Positions 9,751-20,256 are shown, counted from the first letter of the stretch. The stretch is DNA of 48,905 bases from Halanaerobiales bacterium (GCA_003551905.1 PUNT01000198.1:1-48905), one strand, 5' to 3'. Notes: a model not told the origin generated them from the letters alone. Program-made: numbers and translations.

Positions 9751-11329
9751 AAACTATCTTACCATTTACTATGGTCCCAATAGCTTTTGCTTCATCTATT
9801 AAATTAGGACTGGCCATGAAATCTGGAAAAAAGATAGACAGATCAGCAAGCTTGCCCGGAGCAATAGTCCCTTTTCCCGTCTCTTCTCCAGCAGCATAAA
9901 CCGGACCCCATGTATAACCTCGCACAGCTTCATAAACTGTTAAAGCCTCCTGCATATTTTTCCCCATCCTAAACACAGCATACTTAATACCCTGCAGGGG
10001 GTCAATTGTTTCGATGGGGGCATCAGAACCCAGAACAAGCTCTGAACCTTCCTCTATCATACTCTTACAGGCAAATGCATAGCGACCTCTTTCCTCCCCC
10101 CAATAGTTATCTATGAGCTCCTGATCCACTTTAAGGTGAACTGTTTGCATGGAGGGAATAACATTAAGGATGGCAAAACTCTTTATATCATCAGGAGCAA
10201 CCAGCTGGGCATGCTCAATTCTATGCCGCAAATTTTCAGTTTTTGTTTGTTCTTTGATTTTTGCCAACCCATTGAGAGCAATCCTGTTTGCTCCATCTCC
10301 GATAGCATGGATAGCCAGAGGGAATCCAGCATCAACAACAGAACCAGCTAAGGAGTAAAATTCTCCAGGGTCTTTTATCAGTATTCCCTTCTCCAGTTCA
10401 TTCAGCTGTTGGTAGTATGGCTCCAACATAGCAGCAGTTTGGGAACCTAGTGCACCATCCAGAAAAATTTTAATTGGACCAATTCTCAAAAAGGAATCGC
10501 CAAACCCAGATGTCAGTCCTATTTCCTGAACAAATTTCAGGCTATCCTCCGGAATACCACAAAAGAACCGTATCAACAGTTGCCCCTGCTTATGCAGGTC
10601 ACATAACCCTCTGAGAGAAGATTTGCCTTCAAAACTATGTACACCAGTTAATCCATAACTCACAGCTTTTCTCATACCCTGCTTCAATGCTTCTAGGCAT
10701 TCATCAATAGCAGGAGGAGGTACTTTATTAAAAACTAGCTCGCAAGCTTTTTCCTTCAAGATACCCGATGGATTACCATTATCTTCTCTCTCAATTTTAC
10801 CGCCAGGTGGGTCACTACAACTGGCATCTATACCGGCCAGCTCTAAAGCTTTGCTGTTAGCCCAAAGGGAATGACCGTCTTTACTGCTCAATGCTGCTGG
10901 AACGTCAGCAGTTATTGAATCCAGTTGCTGTCGATCTGGCCAGCCTTCCTTCCATTGATTTTTATCCCAGCCACCACCAAGAAGCCATTTCCCTGTTCTG
11001 TTCTTCAATCCTTCTTTGATCTTTTCCAGTGCAGAATCCAGAGTATAGCAGTCACTCAGGTCCACCTGTGTTTCCCGGAGAGAAAACTGCAGGAAGTGTG
11101 TATGACCATCTATTAATCCAGGAAATACTGCTGCACCCTTTAGATCCCACATATCCACATCACCTTTCGCCTGCCTGCAGAGATCACCATAACTACCAAC
11201 AGCTTTTATTCTATCCTCCTGAATAAGGACAGCTTCATGAACATTACCCGGTGATTCCATTGTATAAACATTGCCATTGTATAATAATTGCAGAGGTATC
11301 GCCTCCTTGCTTATAAATTCTTGCTTCAT
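9740..11329 (-). CDS. amidohydrolase (YtcJ-like)
   Basis: 529 aa; DGHTHFLQF, AIHAIGDGANR, RHRIEHAQL, LGSDAPIE motifs. The true start may lie slightly internal because the ORF overlaps the next gene by about 86 bp. Confidence 0.85.
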   Translation of the reverse strand: MKQEFISKEAIPLQLLYNGNVYTMESPGNVHEAVLIQEDRIKAVGSYGDLCRQAKGDVDMWDLKGAAVFPGLIDGHTHFLQFSLRETQVDLSDCYTLDSALEKIKEGLKNRTGKWLLGGGWDKNQWKEGWPDRQQLDSITADVPAALSSKDGHSLWANSKALELAGIDASCSDPPGGKIEREDNGNPSGILKEKACELVFNKVPPPAIDECLEALKQGMRKAVSYGLTGVHSFEGKSSLRGLCDLHKQGQLLIRFFCGIPEDSLKFVQEIGLTSGFGDSFLRIGPIKIFLDGALGSQTAAMLEPYYQQLNELEKGILIKDPGEFYSLAGSVVDAGFPLAIHAIGDGANRIALNGLAKIKEQTKTENLRHRIEHAQLVAPDDIKSFAILNVIPSMQTVHLKVDQELIDNYWGEERGRYAFACKSMIEEGSELVLGSDAPIETIDPLQGIKYAVFRMGKNMQEALTVYEAVRGYTWGPVYAAGEETGKGTIAPGKLADLSIFFPDFMASPNLIDEAKAIGTIVNGKIVFRC

Positions 11330-11744
11330 CTAGCTTATTACCCTCCTGATCCAGAAATATAAACCTGGGATTAGGCAAGAGCAAGTCATTTTTTTCAATA
11401 GCTATAGCCGTGGCCGGATAGGTTACCACTTGAATTATAATATCTTCAGGAGAAGGATCGGTAAATTTAATCGTAATGTGAATTCGCCCAGGAATAATCT
11501 CTTCTACCTTTATTGCTTCAACCGAGTACCCACCGGTATTTTTTTCGCCCCTGTGGACAACAATTACTATTTTATCAGCTTTCTCTAGAAGGCTGTAATA
11601 TGGTTTTTCTACCTGCTGAGGCATTTCTGGGGGAATTTCTGTTACTTCAAAGTGAATCTGTCGTGGCAAACAGCTAAAAGCAAAAAATATAACTAGTAGC
11701 ATAGACAATAATATAGCCCCCAGATGCCTCCTGCACTTCGTCAA
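11244..11744 (-). CDS. PrcB-like lipoprotein (protease complex subunit PrcB_C domain family)
   Basis: 166 aa; signal/lipobox-like ...FFAFSC; GEKNTGGYSVEAIKVEE..., FTDPSPEDIIIQVVTYPATAIAI resembling PrcB_C. Confidence 0.65.
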   Translation of the reverse strand: MTKCRRHLGAILLSMLLVIFFAFSCLPRQIHFEVTEIPPEMPQQVEKPYYSLLEKADKIVIVVHRGEKNTGGYSVEAIKVEEIIPGRIHITIKFTDPSPEDIIIQVVTYPATAIAIEKNDLLLPNPRFIFLDQEGNKLDEARIYKQGGDTSAIIIQWQCLYNGITG

Positions 11745-11750
11745 ATATAC

Positions 11751-12755
11751 TCACTCCTGAAATAATTGGCTATTTCCAGCAACCTTTACAGCCAGCTTGA
11801 TGGTATTCTCTACATCCTCCAGAGCAACAACTTCTGAATAACTGTGAACATATCGACAGGGCAAAGAAAGGCAACCAGCAGGAATTCCCTCCCTGGCCAG
11901 ATTTATGGCTCCAGCATCAGTCCCACCCCTCTCCAGGACCTCTAGCTGGTACTTAATATTTTCCCTCTCAGCTGTATCAATTATTAGTTTTTTTACCTTC
12001 TGGCTGGTTATCAATGAACTGTCCTTGATTTTAATAGCAACACCTTTACCAAGGGCAACATCCATCCTCTTGGCTCCTGGAGTATCTCCGGTTCTTGTGA
12101 CATCAACAGCTATGCCTAGATCAGGATTTATGCTGTAGGCAGAAGTTCTTCCACCTCGCAATCCTACTTCTTCCTGTACAGTAAAAACCAAAAATATATC
12201 ATTATCTACCTCTCCAACCTGCTTAGCTGTTTCAATCAAAACAGCACATCCTATACGGTCATCAATGGCTTTTCCCATTATCCTGCCATCAATAAATTGT
12301 GTTTTTTGATCATACACTGCTATATCTCCCAGTGATACAATTTTTTTACTCTCTTCTTCACTACTGCTGCCAATATCCATGTACATCTTCTCCAGTTTCA
12401 AATCTTTCATGCTATCCAGATGCTCATGGCTTACCATGCCCTTTTGTCCTGATTGCAACTTGATCCTGGCTCCTACCAGATTATAGGGATTGATGCCCCC
12501 TATATTGGTAAAACGGAGAAAACCTTCTTTCTCTATATGAGTAACCATTAAGCCAATTTCATCTGCATGAGCAGCAAACATTATTTTTTTTCTATCATTA
12601 CCTTTACCCTGTTTAAGTGCCACCAAATTTCCCATTTTATCAATCTTCAAATCATCTACATAATCTTTAATCTCTTCTTTTATCATATTCATTACATCAT
12701 TCTCATAACCTGAGGGACCATATGCTTCAGTAAGTTTTTTAATCAATTCTTTCAA
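11751..12755 (-). CDS. M42 family aminopeptidase (paralog A)
   Basis: AAHADEIG, AIDDRIGCA, VQEEVGLRGG, PCRYVHS. TTG start at 12755 with ggagg upstream is more plausible than the ATG at 12782. Confidence 0.9.
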   Translation of the reverse strand: MKELIKKLTEAYGPSGYENDVMNMIKEEIKDYVDDLKIDKMGNLVALKQGKGNDRKKIMFAAHADEIGLMVTHIEKEGFLRFTNIGGINPYNLVGARIKLQSGQKGMVSHEHLDSMKDLKLEKMYMDIGSSSEEESKKIVSLGDIAVYDQKTQFIDGRIMGKAIDDRIGCAVLIETAKQVGEVDNDIFLVFTVQEEVGLRGGRTSAYSINPDLGIAVDVTRTGDTPGAKRMDVALGKGVAIKIKDSSLITSQKVKKLIIDTAERENIKYQLEVLERGGTDAGAINLAREGIPAGCLSLPCRYVHSYSEVVALEDVENTIKLAVKVAGNSQLFQE

Positions 12756-13773
12756 AGGGAAAACCTCCTTTGCCAATATCATATAAAATAGCTTTCATCC
12801 ATTTCACCATATTGTTATAGTCTTCAATATTGAGCATTGAAACTGGACTGTGTATATACCTACAGGGTAGAGAAAAACCGGCAGCTGGTATACCACTTTT
12901 AGTCTGATATATACGGCCTGTATCGGTTCCTCCTACATTTGTCCGCCGTAGCTGATAAGGGATATTTTCTCTTTCCGCAATATCCATTACATATTTATTT
13001 ATCCTGGGATTACTTAAGAATGACCTGTCAGCCATGGTTAGGGCAGGACCCTTACCCATTGAAGTAGAATAACGGTGCTCCACACATTCCGGCACATCTG
13101 ATGCTGTTGTCCCCTCCAGGACAAAAGCAATGTCAGGATTTACTCGAAAAGCAGCTACACCTGCACCTCGCGACCCAACTTCTTCTTGCACTGTAAAACA
13201 GCCACAGATACCAACAGGTAAATCTTCTTTGAGGATCTCAATAATTGCTGCACAACCAGCACGATCATCAAAGGCTTTACCCTGCAGAACACCGGGTTTT
13301 AATGGAACTGTGGCAGTATCAAAGGCTACATAATCACCAACATTTACTTCTCTACTGGCTTGCTCCTGGTTTTCTGCTCCTATATCGATGAATAATTCTT
13401 TGCTAGGAAATGGTTTTTCCCTTTTATGTTTTTCCTGCATGTGAATGGGTTTACTGCCAATTACCCCATTAATTTTTTCTTTACCAACAAGGACCTTTTT
13501 ACCTACTAACACCCTGGGATCTATACCTCCCACCGGAGAAAAACTTAAAAGCCCTTCATTATCTATACCCATTACCATCAGCCCAACTTCATCCATATGG
13601 GCTGCCAGCATAACAAGGGGTCTCCCATTCTTCCTCTTCCAGGCAAAAAGGTTGCCCATATAATCCCCGTTTACCTCATCTACGTATCCTTCCACCTCAC
13701 CCCTTATCAGCTGCCGCACCTCTCCCTCTCTACCTGATACTCCACAAGCTTCTGTCAGTATTTTTATAAGCAC
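12739..13773 (-). CDS. M42 family aminopeptidase (paralog B)
   Basis: AAHMDEVG, AFDDRAGCA, VQEEVGSRGA, PCRYIHSP. Confidence 0.9.
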   Translation of the reverse strand: MLIKILTEACGVSGREGEVRQLIRGEVEGYVDEVNGDYMGNLFAWKRKNGRPLVMLAAHMDEVGLMVMGIDNEGLLSFSPVGGIDPRVLVGKKVLVGKEKINGVIGSKPIHMQEKHKREKPFPSKELFIDIGAENQEQASREVNVGDYVAFDTATVPLKPGVLQGKAFDDRAGCAAIIEILKEDLPVGICGCFTVQEEVGSRGAGVAAFRVNPDIAFVLEGTTASDVPECVEHRYSTSMGKGPALTMADRSFLSNPRINKYVMDIAERENIPYQLRRTNVGGTDTGRIYQTKSGIPAAGFSLPCRYIHSPVSMLNIEDYNNMVKWMKAILYDIGKGGFPFERID

Positions 13774-14822
13774 GGCAACCCCTCCAAAAATTTTTCGTCA
13801 GCTTCAGCACAAAAAGATGCTAAAAGTCGTCCAGTCCGTTTGATATCTTTAATATTAATAGTTTCTACTGGTGTGTGCATGTAAGCCAGTGGAATAGAAA
13901 TAAGGCCTGTTGCAACTCCACATCTACTCATCTGAATAGCATAAGTATCTGTCCCTGATGGGAAGGGTACAGGTTCTAACTGATAAGGAATCTCGTCTCT
14001 CTCCCCAATCTCCTTTAATTTATTGAAAATCTGGGGGTGAACATGTGGCCCCCAGCTGATTCCTGGGCCAGCACCACTCTGCAATGTCCTTTCTTTCTCC
14101 AAACCTTTCCTGCGAGCAAAACCTACATCTATGGCAATACCCACTGCAGGATTTATATGGTAACTCCCGGTTATTGCACCTCGGAGCCCTACTTCTTCCT
14201 GAACTGTTGCAACAGCAATCACATCAAAATCATGAGATCTATTCCCGAGTTCTTTTAAAAGGATACTTAAAGCAGCAACACCTGCCCTGTCATCTAATGC
14301 CTTGCCTGCACAGATGTTTTCTTTTAACCAGGTAAGTTCCTGGTAAAAAGAAATGAAATCGCCTACCTGTATAATTTCATTTAGTTCCTCCTGAGAACGA
14401 CCACAGTCAATAAAGAGCTTTTCCATCTTTATAGCCTGCTCTCTCTCCTTAGCATCCTGAACATGAGGAGGTTTTGCTCCAATTATTCCCCTAATCTTTT
14501 CTCGACCTTTGATGACCACTTCCTGGCCGGGAAGGGTCCGGGGATCAATCCCTCCTAGAGGTTCAAAACGAATAAACCCTCCATCTTCTGCCTTGCTGAC
14601 CAAAAAGCCTATTTCATCCATATGAGCAGCAAACATTAAGGGAGGGGCCTCACTTTTTTTCTTCCCCTCCTTTCTGGCAATAACATTGCCAAGCTTATCA
14701 ACATAGACATCATCAGCAAGTGTTCTAAATGCCTCCTGGATAATTTCACCTACTTCTTCTTCATTACCTGAAACTCCAGTTGCTTCACTTATACGGGTGA
14801 TAAAATCTTTAAGCTCCATCAT
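13764..14822 (-). CDS. M42 family aminopeptidase (paralog C)
   Basis: AAHMDEIG, ALDDRAGVA, VQEEVGLRGA, YMHTPVETI. Confidence 0.9.
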   Translation of the reverse strand: MMELKDFITRISEATGVSGNEEEVGEIIQEAFRTLADDVYVDKLGNVIARKEGKKKSEAPPLMFAAHMDEIGFLVSKAEDGGFIRFEPLGGIDPRTLPGQEVVIKGREKIRGIIGAKPPHVQDAKEREQAIKMEKLFIDCGRSQEELNEIIQVGDFISFYQELTWLKENICAGKALDDRAGVAALSILLKELGNRSHDFDVIAVATVQEEVGLRGAITGSYHINPAVGIAIDVGFARRKGLEKERTLQSGAGPGISWGPHVHPQIFNKLKEIGERDEIPYQLEPVPFPSGTDTYAIQMSRCGVATGLISIPLAYMHTPVETINIKDIKRTGRLLASFCAEADEKFLEGLPCL

Positions 14823-14861
14823 CCTCTCCTTTCTACAAGCAGGCTTTATTTATTCTTTCTT

Positions 14862-14893
14862 TAAAAAAGTTCGAGTCCCTTCTCAGGGACTCA
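14862..14893 (-). terminator. intrinsic terminator of the LysM/M23 gene
   Basis: Minus strand gagtccctgagaagggactcgaactttttt: 7-bp stem followed by a T-run. Confidence 0.75.
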
Positions 14894-14913
14894 GATTAGT
14901 TACTATAATTTTA

Positions 14914-15708
14914 TTATTGATGCAGAAAGTCCATTGGATCCTGTGGCACACCATTCTTTCTAACTTCAAAATGCAGATGAGGACCAGTAGCATTGCCAGT
15001 AGTACCCATAAAAGCAATAATTTGCCCCTGAAAAACCACATCACCCTCTTTAACGTTATTTTTGAGATTGTGAGCGTAATAGGTCAGATATTCCTTGGAA
15101 TGATCTATAATTATCAGCTTTCCATAACCTGATGCGGTCCCACAAAAAATTACTTCCCCACATTCAGCTGCCATAATTGGAGTCCCGATTTCATTGGCCA
15201 CATCAATTCCAAAATGAAAATTATCACCTCTTTTTCCAAAGTATGAAGAAATCCAGCCTTCTGCTGGCCAGATAAAATTAGGCTCACTATCTTCCTGTAT
15301 ATTCACCGGATTGTTGGAGGGAATCACTATTTTCTGTCCTGGATAAATCAGATCAGGGTTTTTGATCTGATTTATCCTGATGATCTCTGCAAGACTTATC
15401 TGGTATCCCTTGGCAATATGGGATAGGGTTTCACCTCTCCCAACAACATGAGTTTGGTTTTCTTTTTTTTGATTGGGAATTACGACCTGCTGCCCTATAA
15501 GAATACAGTCAGGGTTTTTAATATTATTTGCAGCCATGATTTCCTGTACTGAAACCTGAAAGTTTCTGGCGATATGTATAAGCGTATCTCCTTTTCTAAT
15601 TGTATAGTAATCATGAGCGGAAACATAATTTATGGGATATAATAGCAGGGCTAATAGCAGCACAAAATAATAAAAAATATTTTTGGCCATTTCGGTCATC
15701 CTTTCCAA
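14914..15708 (-). CDS. LysM (x2) + M23 peptidase
   Basis: YTIRKGDTLIHIA, HVVGRGETLSHIA LysM motifs; HFGID ... GPHLHFEVR M23 motifs. Confidence 0.9.
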   Translation of the reverse strand: MERMTEMAKNIFYYFVLLLALLLYPINYVSAHDYYTIRKGDTLIHIARNFQVSVQEIMAANNIKNPDCILIGQQVVIPNQKKENQTHVVGRGETLSHIAKGYQISLAEIIRINQIKNPDLIYPGQKIVIPSNNPVNIQEDSEPNFIWPAEGWISSYFGKRGDNFHFGIDVANEIGTPIMAAECGEVIFCGTASGYGKLIIIDHSKEYLTYYAHNLKNNVKEGDVVFQGQIIAFMGTTGNATGPHLHFEVRKNGVPQDPMDFLHQ

Positions 15709-15757
15709 TTATTCTCTTTTTAGGATGCACCGATTATCGCCATATTATACACATCAC

Positions 15758-16891
15758 CTAGCGAAATAAAAGCCTGCCCAGAATAGGGCGGTATATTTTA
15801 ATAGCTTTATGTGGGCAAAATTCTTGACAACAAAAACATCTTATGCATTCCTTTAAATCAACCCGGGGTTGGCCTTCCTCGGCATCACTGATAACCTTTG
15901 TCGGGCATTGCCGCTGACATATACCACAGGCGACACATTTTTCATGAACAAATTCTGGCCTTGGTTGAAGTAAATTCAATATCTTCTCTCGCAAACGTGG
16001 TGAAACAAAAGAGTCCAGCCTTGTAGCATCAATACGACCAGGAGGAATACTAAATGACTCATCCTTCAAATCCCCTAAAACCTCGATTTCATCTCTGCTG
16101 GCAGGCAATCCTAACTCCCTTGCTGCTCTGATAGTTGGCACTTCCACTGGCTCTATGCCCATCATTATTGCCAGAATAACATCAATAGCAAAAACATTTT
16201 GCGATAAAATAACTTTACCTATTTTACGCACAGTACCACTGGAAGGACCACTCCCTTCCATGGCTTCTATAGCATCTACTACAGTTAAACCTGGTTCTAT
16301 AAAGCGGGCAATATCAACTAACAACCGGGAAAAGACATCAGTATTCTGCATTTTAAGATGATACTCCACCTTTAATAGTCCGGGAATAATTCCAAACAGG
16401 TTTTTGACTCCACCTGTAAGCTTCACCAGACCATGGGTTTTCATTTTTGGCACATTAACCACAAGGTCTCCTTCACCAATAAAAGAAGCAACAGGTAGAT
16501 TCTTAACTACCCTGCCTTGTGGGAAACTTAATTGTTCATGGTTAATATTATAGTTCAAAGTAGCACCTGAATCATTTGCTGCTTTTCTCATTCCTGTACC
16601 CTGATAAACACTTTTCAAATAAGTCCTGTTGAAAGGCCCTCCCGGTGAGTCGCCAATAATAGCCTGTCCACCAGACTCTTTGACCTTTTCAGCCAGAACC
16701 TGCAATATTTCAGGACGAGTTGTAACTCCTGCATCTGGAGCCTTGTTCATAAGAAGGTTGGGTTTCAAAATTACTTCCCTGGAAAAAAAAGTTCCCTCTA
16801 TTCCCAAGAGGGAAAGCCCTTTCTCAATTGCTTCCTTAACCTGGTCTAATTCATAACTTTCACAATCAACAATAGCTACCCGTGGTTTCAT
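15758..16891 (-). CDS. DUF362 domain protein with C-terminal 2[4Fe-4S] ferredoxin domain
   Basis: VPKMKTHGLVKLTGGVKNLFG; CVACGICQRQCP and CIRCFCCQEFCP clusters. Confidence 0.88.
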   Translation of the reverse strand: MKPRVAIVDCESYELDQVKEAIEKGLSLLGIEGTFFSREVILKPNLLMNKAPDAGVTTRPEILQVLAEKVKESGGQAIIGDSPGGPFNRTYLKSVYQGTGMRKAANDSGATLNYNINHEQLSFPQGRVVKNLPVASFIGEGDLVVNVPKMKTHGLVKLTGGVKNLFGIIPGLLKVEYHLKMQNTDVFSRLLVDIARFIEPGLTVVDAIEAMEGSGPSSGTVRKIGKVILSQNVFAIDVILAIMMGIEPVEVPTIRAARELGLPASRDEIEVLGDLKDESFSIPPGRIDATRLDSFVSPRLREKILNLLQPRPEFVHEKCVACGICQRQCPTKVISDAEEGQPRVDLKECIRCFCCQEFCPHKAIKIYRPILGRLLFR

Positions 16892-16927
16892 TGCGATCCT
16901 CCTTGAAGCCTAAGAACTCTATACAAA

Positions 16928-17971
16928 TTAACGGGGAATAAGATACTTTATTGGGTCTACCACTCTATTATTTTCTCTAACTTCAAAATGCAAATGTGGG
17001 CCACTGCTAACGCCAGTGTTACCGCTGAGGGCAATAACCTGGCCAGTTACCACAAAGGCGCCTGCCCGCACCAAAAGTGAATCATTGTGGCCGTATAATG
17101 TAGATATTCCATCTCCATGATCAATGACTATAGTCAACCCGTATCCTCCCAGCCAGGCACTGGTTGTTACCACTCCTGATGCAGCAGCTCTTATCTTGGT
17201 TCCCCGGGTGAGTGCTATATCTATCCCTGAATGAAACTGACGATTACCGTATATAGGATGAATACGATAGCCAAAAGGAGAACTTATTCTTCCTGTTGCC
17301 GGCCAGATCATCTCTCCCTTGCCTATGGATTTAAAACCTGAATAATCGTTCCGGGGAATTCTAATAGTTTGTCCTTGATAAATAATATCACTTCTCAAAT
17401 TGTTCTCTTTTTTAATATCATCAATGCTAACCTGAAAACGATTGGCAATTATCCATAGAGAATCTCCTTTTTCCACCCGGTAATTGATCCTTTGAGCACG
17501 ATGATCAACATCGCTTCCTCCCATCCAGGAACGAGGTATAAATAATTTCTGTCCTGCGTAAATAAAATCATTATCCATGCCATTAGCCAGCTTTATGGCC
17601 GAAATAGTAGTATCAAATTTTCGAGCCAGACTGGTGAGAGTATCACCTGTAATTACTGTGTAGCTTAAAAAAGGATTGGCCTGACGAAGGTGGGTCCAGG
17701 TCTCTTCGCCAACAACACCATCTGTGGAAAGGGCAAAACTATCTTGAAATGCCCTAACAATTGTTTCTGTTTGGGCACCAAAATATCCGTCAACATCTAT
17801 ATTATAGCCCAGGTCATTTAAGAGCTGCTGCAATTCCCAAACAGCTTCTCCCCTCATTCCTTGACGTAGTAGAGGATGCTCATCCTGAGCCAAAGCAGGG
17901 AAATTAAAGATTATTGGTATTATAATAAGTAGTGCCAGAAAATATGGTATAGTTCTGCGTAGATATTTCAT
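16928..17971 (-). CDS. peptidoglycan-binding + LysM (x2) + M23 peptidase
   Basis: Signal peptide, GYNIDVDGYFGAQTETIVRAFQ PG-binding repeat, two LysM, HSGIDIA...GPHLHFEVREN M23. Confidence 0.9.
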   Translation of the reverse strand: MKYLRRTIPYFLALLIIIPIIFNFPALAQDEHPLLRQGMRGEAVWELQQLLNDLGYNIDVDGYFGAQTETIVRAFQDSFALSTDGVVGEETWTHLRQANPFLSYTVITGDTLTSLARKFDTTISAIKLANGMDNDFIYAGQKLFIPRSWMGGSDVDHRAQRINYRVEKGDSLWIIANRFQVSIDDIKKENNLRSDIIYQGQTIRIPRNDYSGFKSIGKGEMIWPATGRISSPFGYRIHPIYGNRQFHSGIDIALTRGTKIRAAASGVVTTSAWLGGYGLTIVIDHGDGISTLYGHNDSLLVRAGAFVVTGQVIALSGNTGVSSGPHLHFEVRENNRVVDPIKYLIPR

Positions 17972-18148
17972 TATTTCCCTCCTACTATTCTTTTTTTATT
18001 CTCATATGCTATTTATTGGTAATAACCTGCCTGAAAAGTTATTTCTCAAAAAATGTTGTTTAATCATAATAATCCCTTAACACATTAATAATTTCGCTTC
18101 AGCTCATTGATTTACCTGCATACCTTTATATACTAATTTTACCATTTA

Positions 18149-20155
18149 TTAATATATCCTTTCCAGGTAAATCCCCTGATAAAAGAACTTGAGGATTTCC
18201 TGATAATTATAACCCGAATTTGCCATCCCAGCTGCACCGGTTTGATCCAGGCCAACACCGTGGCCCCAGCCACCACCCCAGAGTACGAAGTAATCAGGGG
18301 ATTTGCTGTTGCTAAAATATACTGGTTCTACAATGAATCTATTGCTCTTAAGTCCACCAAGCTGTCCCCTTATTGCATCACCCTTTATAACAGTAGAACT
18401 TTTTTCCCCAACTACTTTTAACTCTACAACACTTCCCCCTGTTCCCCGCTCCAGAGGAATAATATCTAAAATCCTGCCAACTGTATTGGCTACCCGGGGT
18501 TCATAGGGCAATAAAACTCTATTCCAGCGATAATTAGAGGCTGTTCCATATGCCGAAAAAGAATAGGCTTCTTCCCAGTTACGAACCCAGGTATCCAGGC
18601 GATAAGGGGTGAGTGGAAATTCATTTGCCTCTTTAGAAAGATTCACCCCCTGTAGATAAGGAGCCCCTCCTACCCAAACATGGGCTGCATCTTCAGTATG
18701 ACCACCAGAATTGGAGCTATATACTGCATCAATGATGTTTCCATTATACTTGGCAACAACACCCCGGGTCTCATCAACTGCCTGTGTGCTGCGTGAATTT
18801 TCCCATGTTACACCCTTGTACGCAGCATTGAGCACCGAGGCAACCAGATGATAATCCCTGTTGGGGTCCCTTGCATAGCGGGTCATTGTATAACTCCTGG
18901 CTGCAATAGCCTGGGCTTTCAGGGCTTCAAGAGGCCAGGATGCAGGCATTTCAGATGGTATAACTGAATATAGATATTCCTCCAGATTAACCTCGTTGAT
19001 GAAAACAAACTGCCCATCCTCTCTGGGTTGAACTATAAAAGAACCCCGGTACTGGCGATCTTCCCTGCCAGCCCAAAAATAACCCTGTCCATACTCCATA
19101 TCGAAGAAATTCAAGGTTGTGCTGGGATCAACCATATCTATACGAAATTTTTCCTTTAAGCGTACCAGTGGGTTACCGAAAAAGTCTTCTATCAGAATGT
19201 TATTCCCTTCCATGCTTATTATATAGGTGGTTTTTTCATCCCCCTTGAATACTTTATCCCCGGTATCCTCCAACTTGACTATAAAATCCGACCCAGCCTG
19301 AATTCTTACCTCCCTGGCTGTAGTCATCAAAGCTACCCGGATAACAGGGATATCCTCATGATCCAGGGGTATAACCTGCCGAAAACTTACCGTCCTATCC
19401 ACCGGTTCTCTCTCATCCGGAGGCGGAACTGGGACAGTCAGAACCTCTCTTAAATAACTAATCCTTTCATTTATTTTGCTGTCTCTGAGTTGTGCAGGTG
19501 TCTGATTATAAGAATTTAGAGCTTTTTGCAAAAGACCTTTTTCATAATAGAGGTCTCCAAGAACAGGATAGACTCCTGTAAAACTCCTCTCCAGTGATAT
19601 GGCCCGTTCCAGGTGGAAAATTGCTGTCTGCAAATTACCCAGCATTTTTTCACATAAACCAAGAAAATAGTGGGCAGATGGCATCCTTGGGTCCTCTTCT
19701 ATAGCTATTTGAAAACTTTTCCTGGCCCTAGCCCACTCCTCTACTTGAAAATATGCAAGTCCCAGGTAAAAATATGTATCCCTGTCTCTTTCAGCTGTTT
19801 TAAGCAACTGAATTACCTGATCGCCCCTTTGTTTGTCCAGAAGAAGCCTGGCCAGCTCCACTTTTAATCTATTATTATCACTAACAAACTCAATACCTTT
19901 ATTGAGAGTTTCTAATGCTTTTTCTTTTTCACCCATAATCCGGTAAATACCTGCCAGCTCCAGGTAGGGTTCAGCTTTGGAAGGATCTTCTGCCAGGGCA
20001 TATCTGAGAAATAAACTGCTTGTTTCTAGATTTCCTCTGGCAAATTCCATCCTAGCCAGGGAATAAACTCGCTCATAATCAACATCTCCTTGCCCTGTGG
20101 TGGAAAAAGAAAGTATAATGCTTATAATTATTATCGGTAGAAATTTTTTCCCCAT
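18149..20155 (-). CDS. TPR repeat + SpoIID/LytB domain protein
   Basis: N-terminal TPRs; EYLYSVIPSEMPASWPLEALKAQAIAARSYT...; WGGGWGHGVGLDQTGAAGMA SpoIID signature. ATG at 20155 has RBS ggaggtgg. Confidence 0.88.
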   Translation of the reverse strand: MGKKFLPIIIISIILSFSTTGQGDVDYERVYSLARMEFARGNLETSSLFLRYALAEDPSKAEPYLELAGIYRIMGEKEKALETLNKGIEFVSDNNRLKVELARLLLDKQRGDQVIQLLKTAERDRDTYFYLGLAYFQVEEWARARKSFQIAIEEDPRMPSAHYFLGLCEKMLGNLQTAIFHLERAISLERSFTGVYPVLGDLYYEKGLLQKALNSYNQTPAQLRDSKINERISYLREVLTVPVPPPDEREPVDRTVSFRQVIPLDHEDIPVIRVALMTTAREVRIQAGSDFIVKLEDTGDKVFKGDEKTTYIISMEGNNILIEDFFGNPLVRLKEKFRIDMVDPSTTLNFFDMEYGQGYFWAGREDRQYRGSFIVQPREDGQFVFINEVNLEEYLYSVIPSEMPASWPLEALKAQAIAARSYTMTRYARDPNRDYHLVASVLNAAYKGVTWENSRSTQAVDETRGVVAKYNGNIIDAVYSSNSGGHTEDAAHVWVGGAPYLQGVNLSKEANEFPLTPYRLDTWVRNWEEAYSFSAYGTASNYRWNRVLLPYEPRVANTVGRILDIIPLERGTGGSVVELKVVGEKSSTVIKGDAIRGQLGGLKSNRFIVEPVYFSNSKSPDYFVLWGGGWGHGVGLDQTGAAGMANSGYNYQEILKFFYQGIYLERIY

Positions 20156-20256
20156 TAACCCCACCTCCACTACCCAAATTCGACATCAGCCATTATTAAA
20201 CCTCTTAAGACAGAGGAATTTAAAATACTTATATCTGCCATAAAATAATTTATTTT

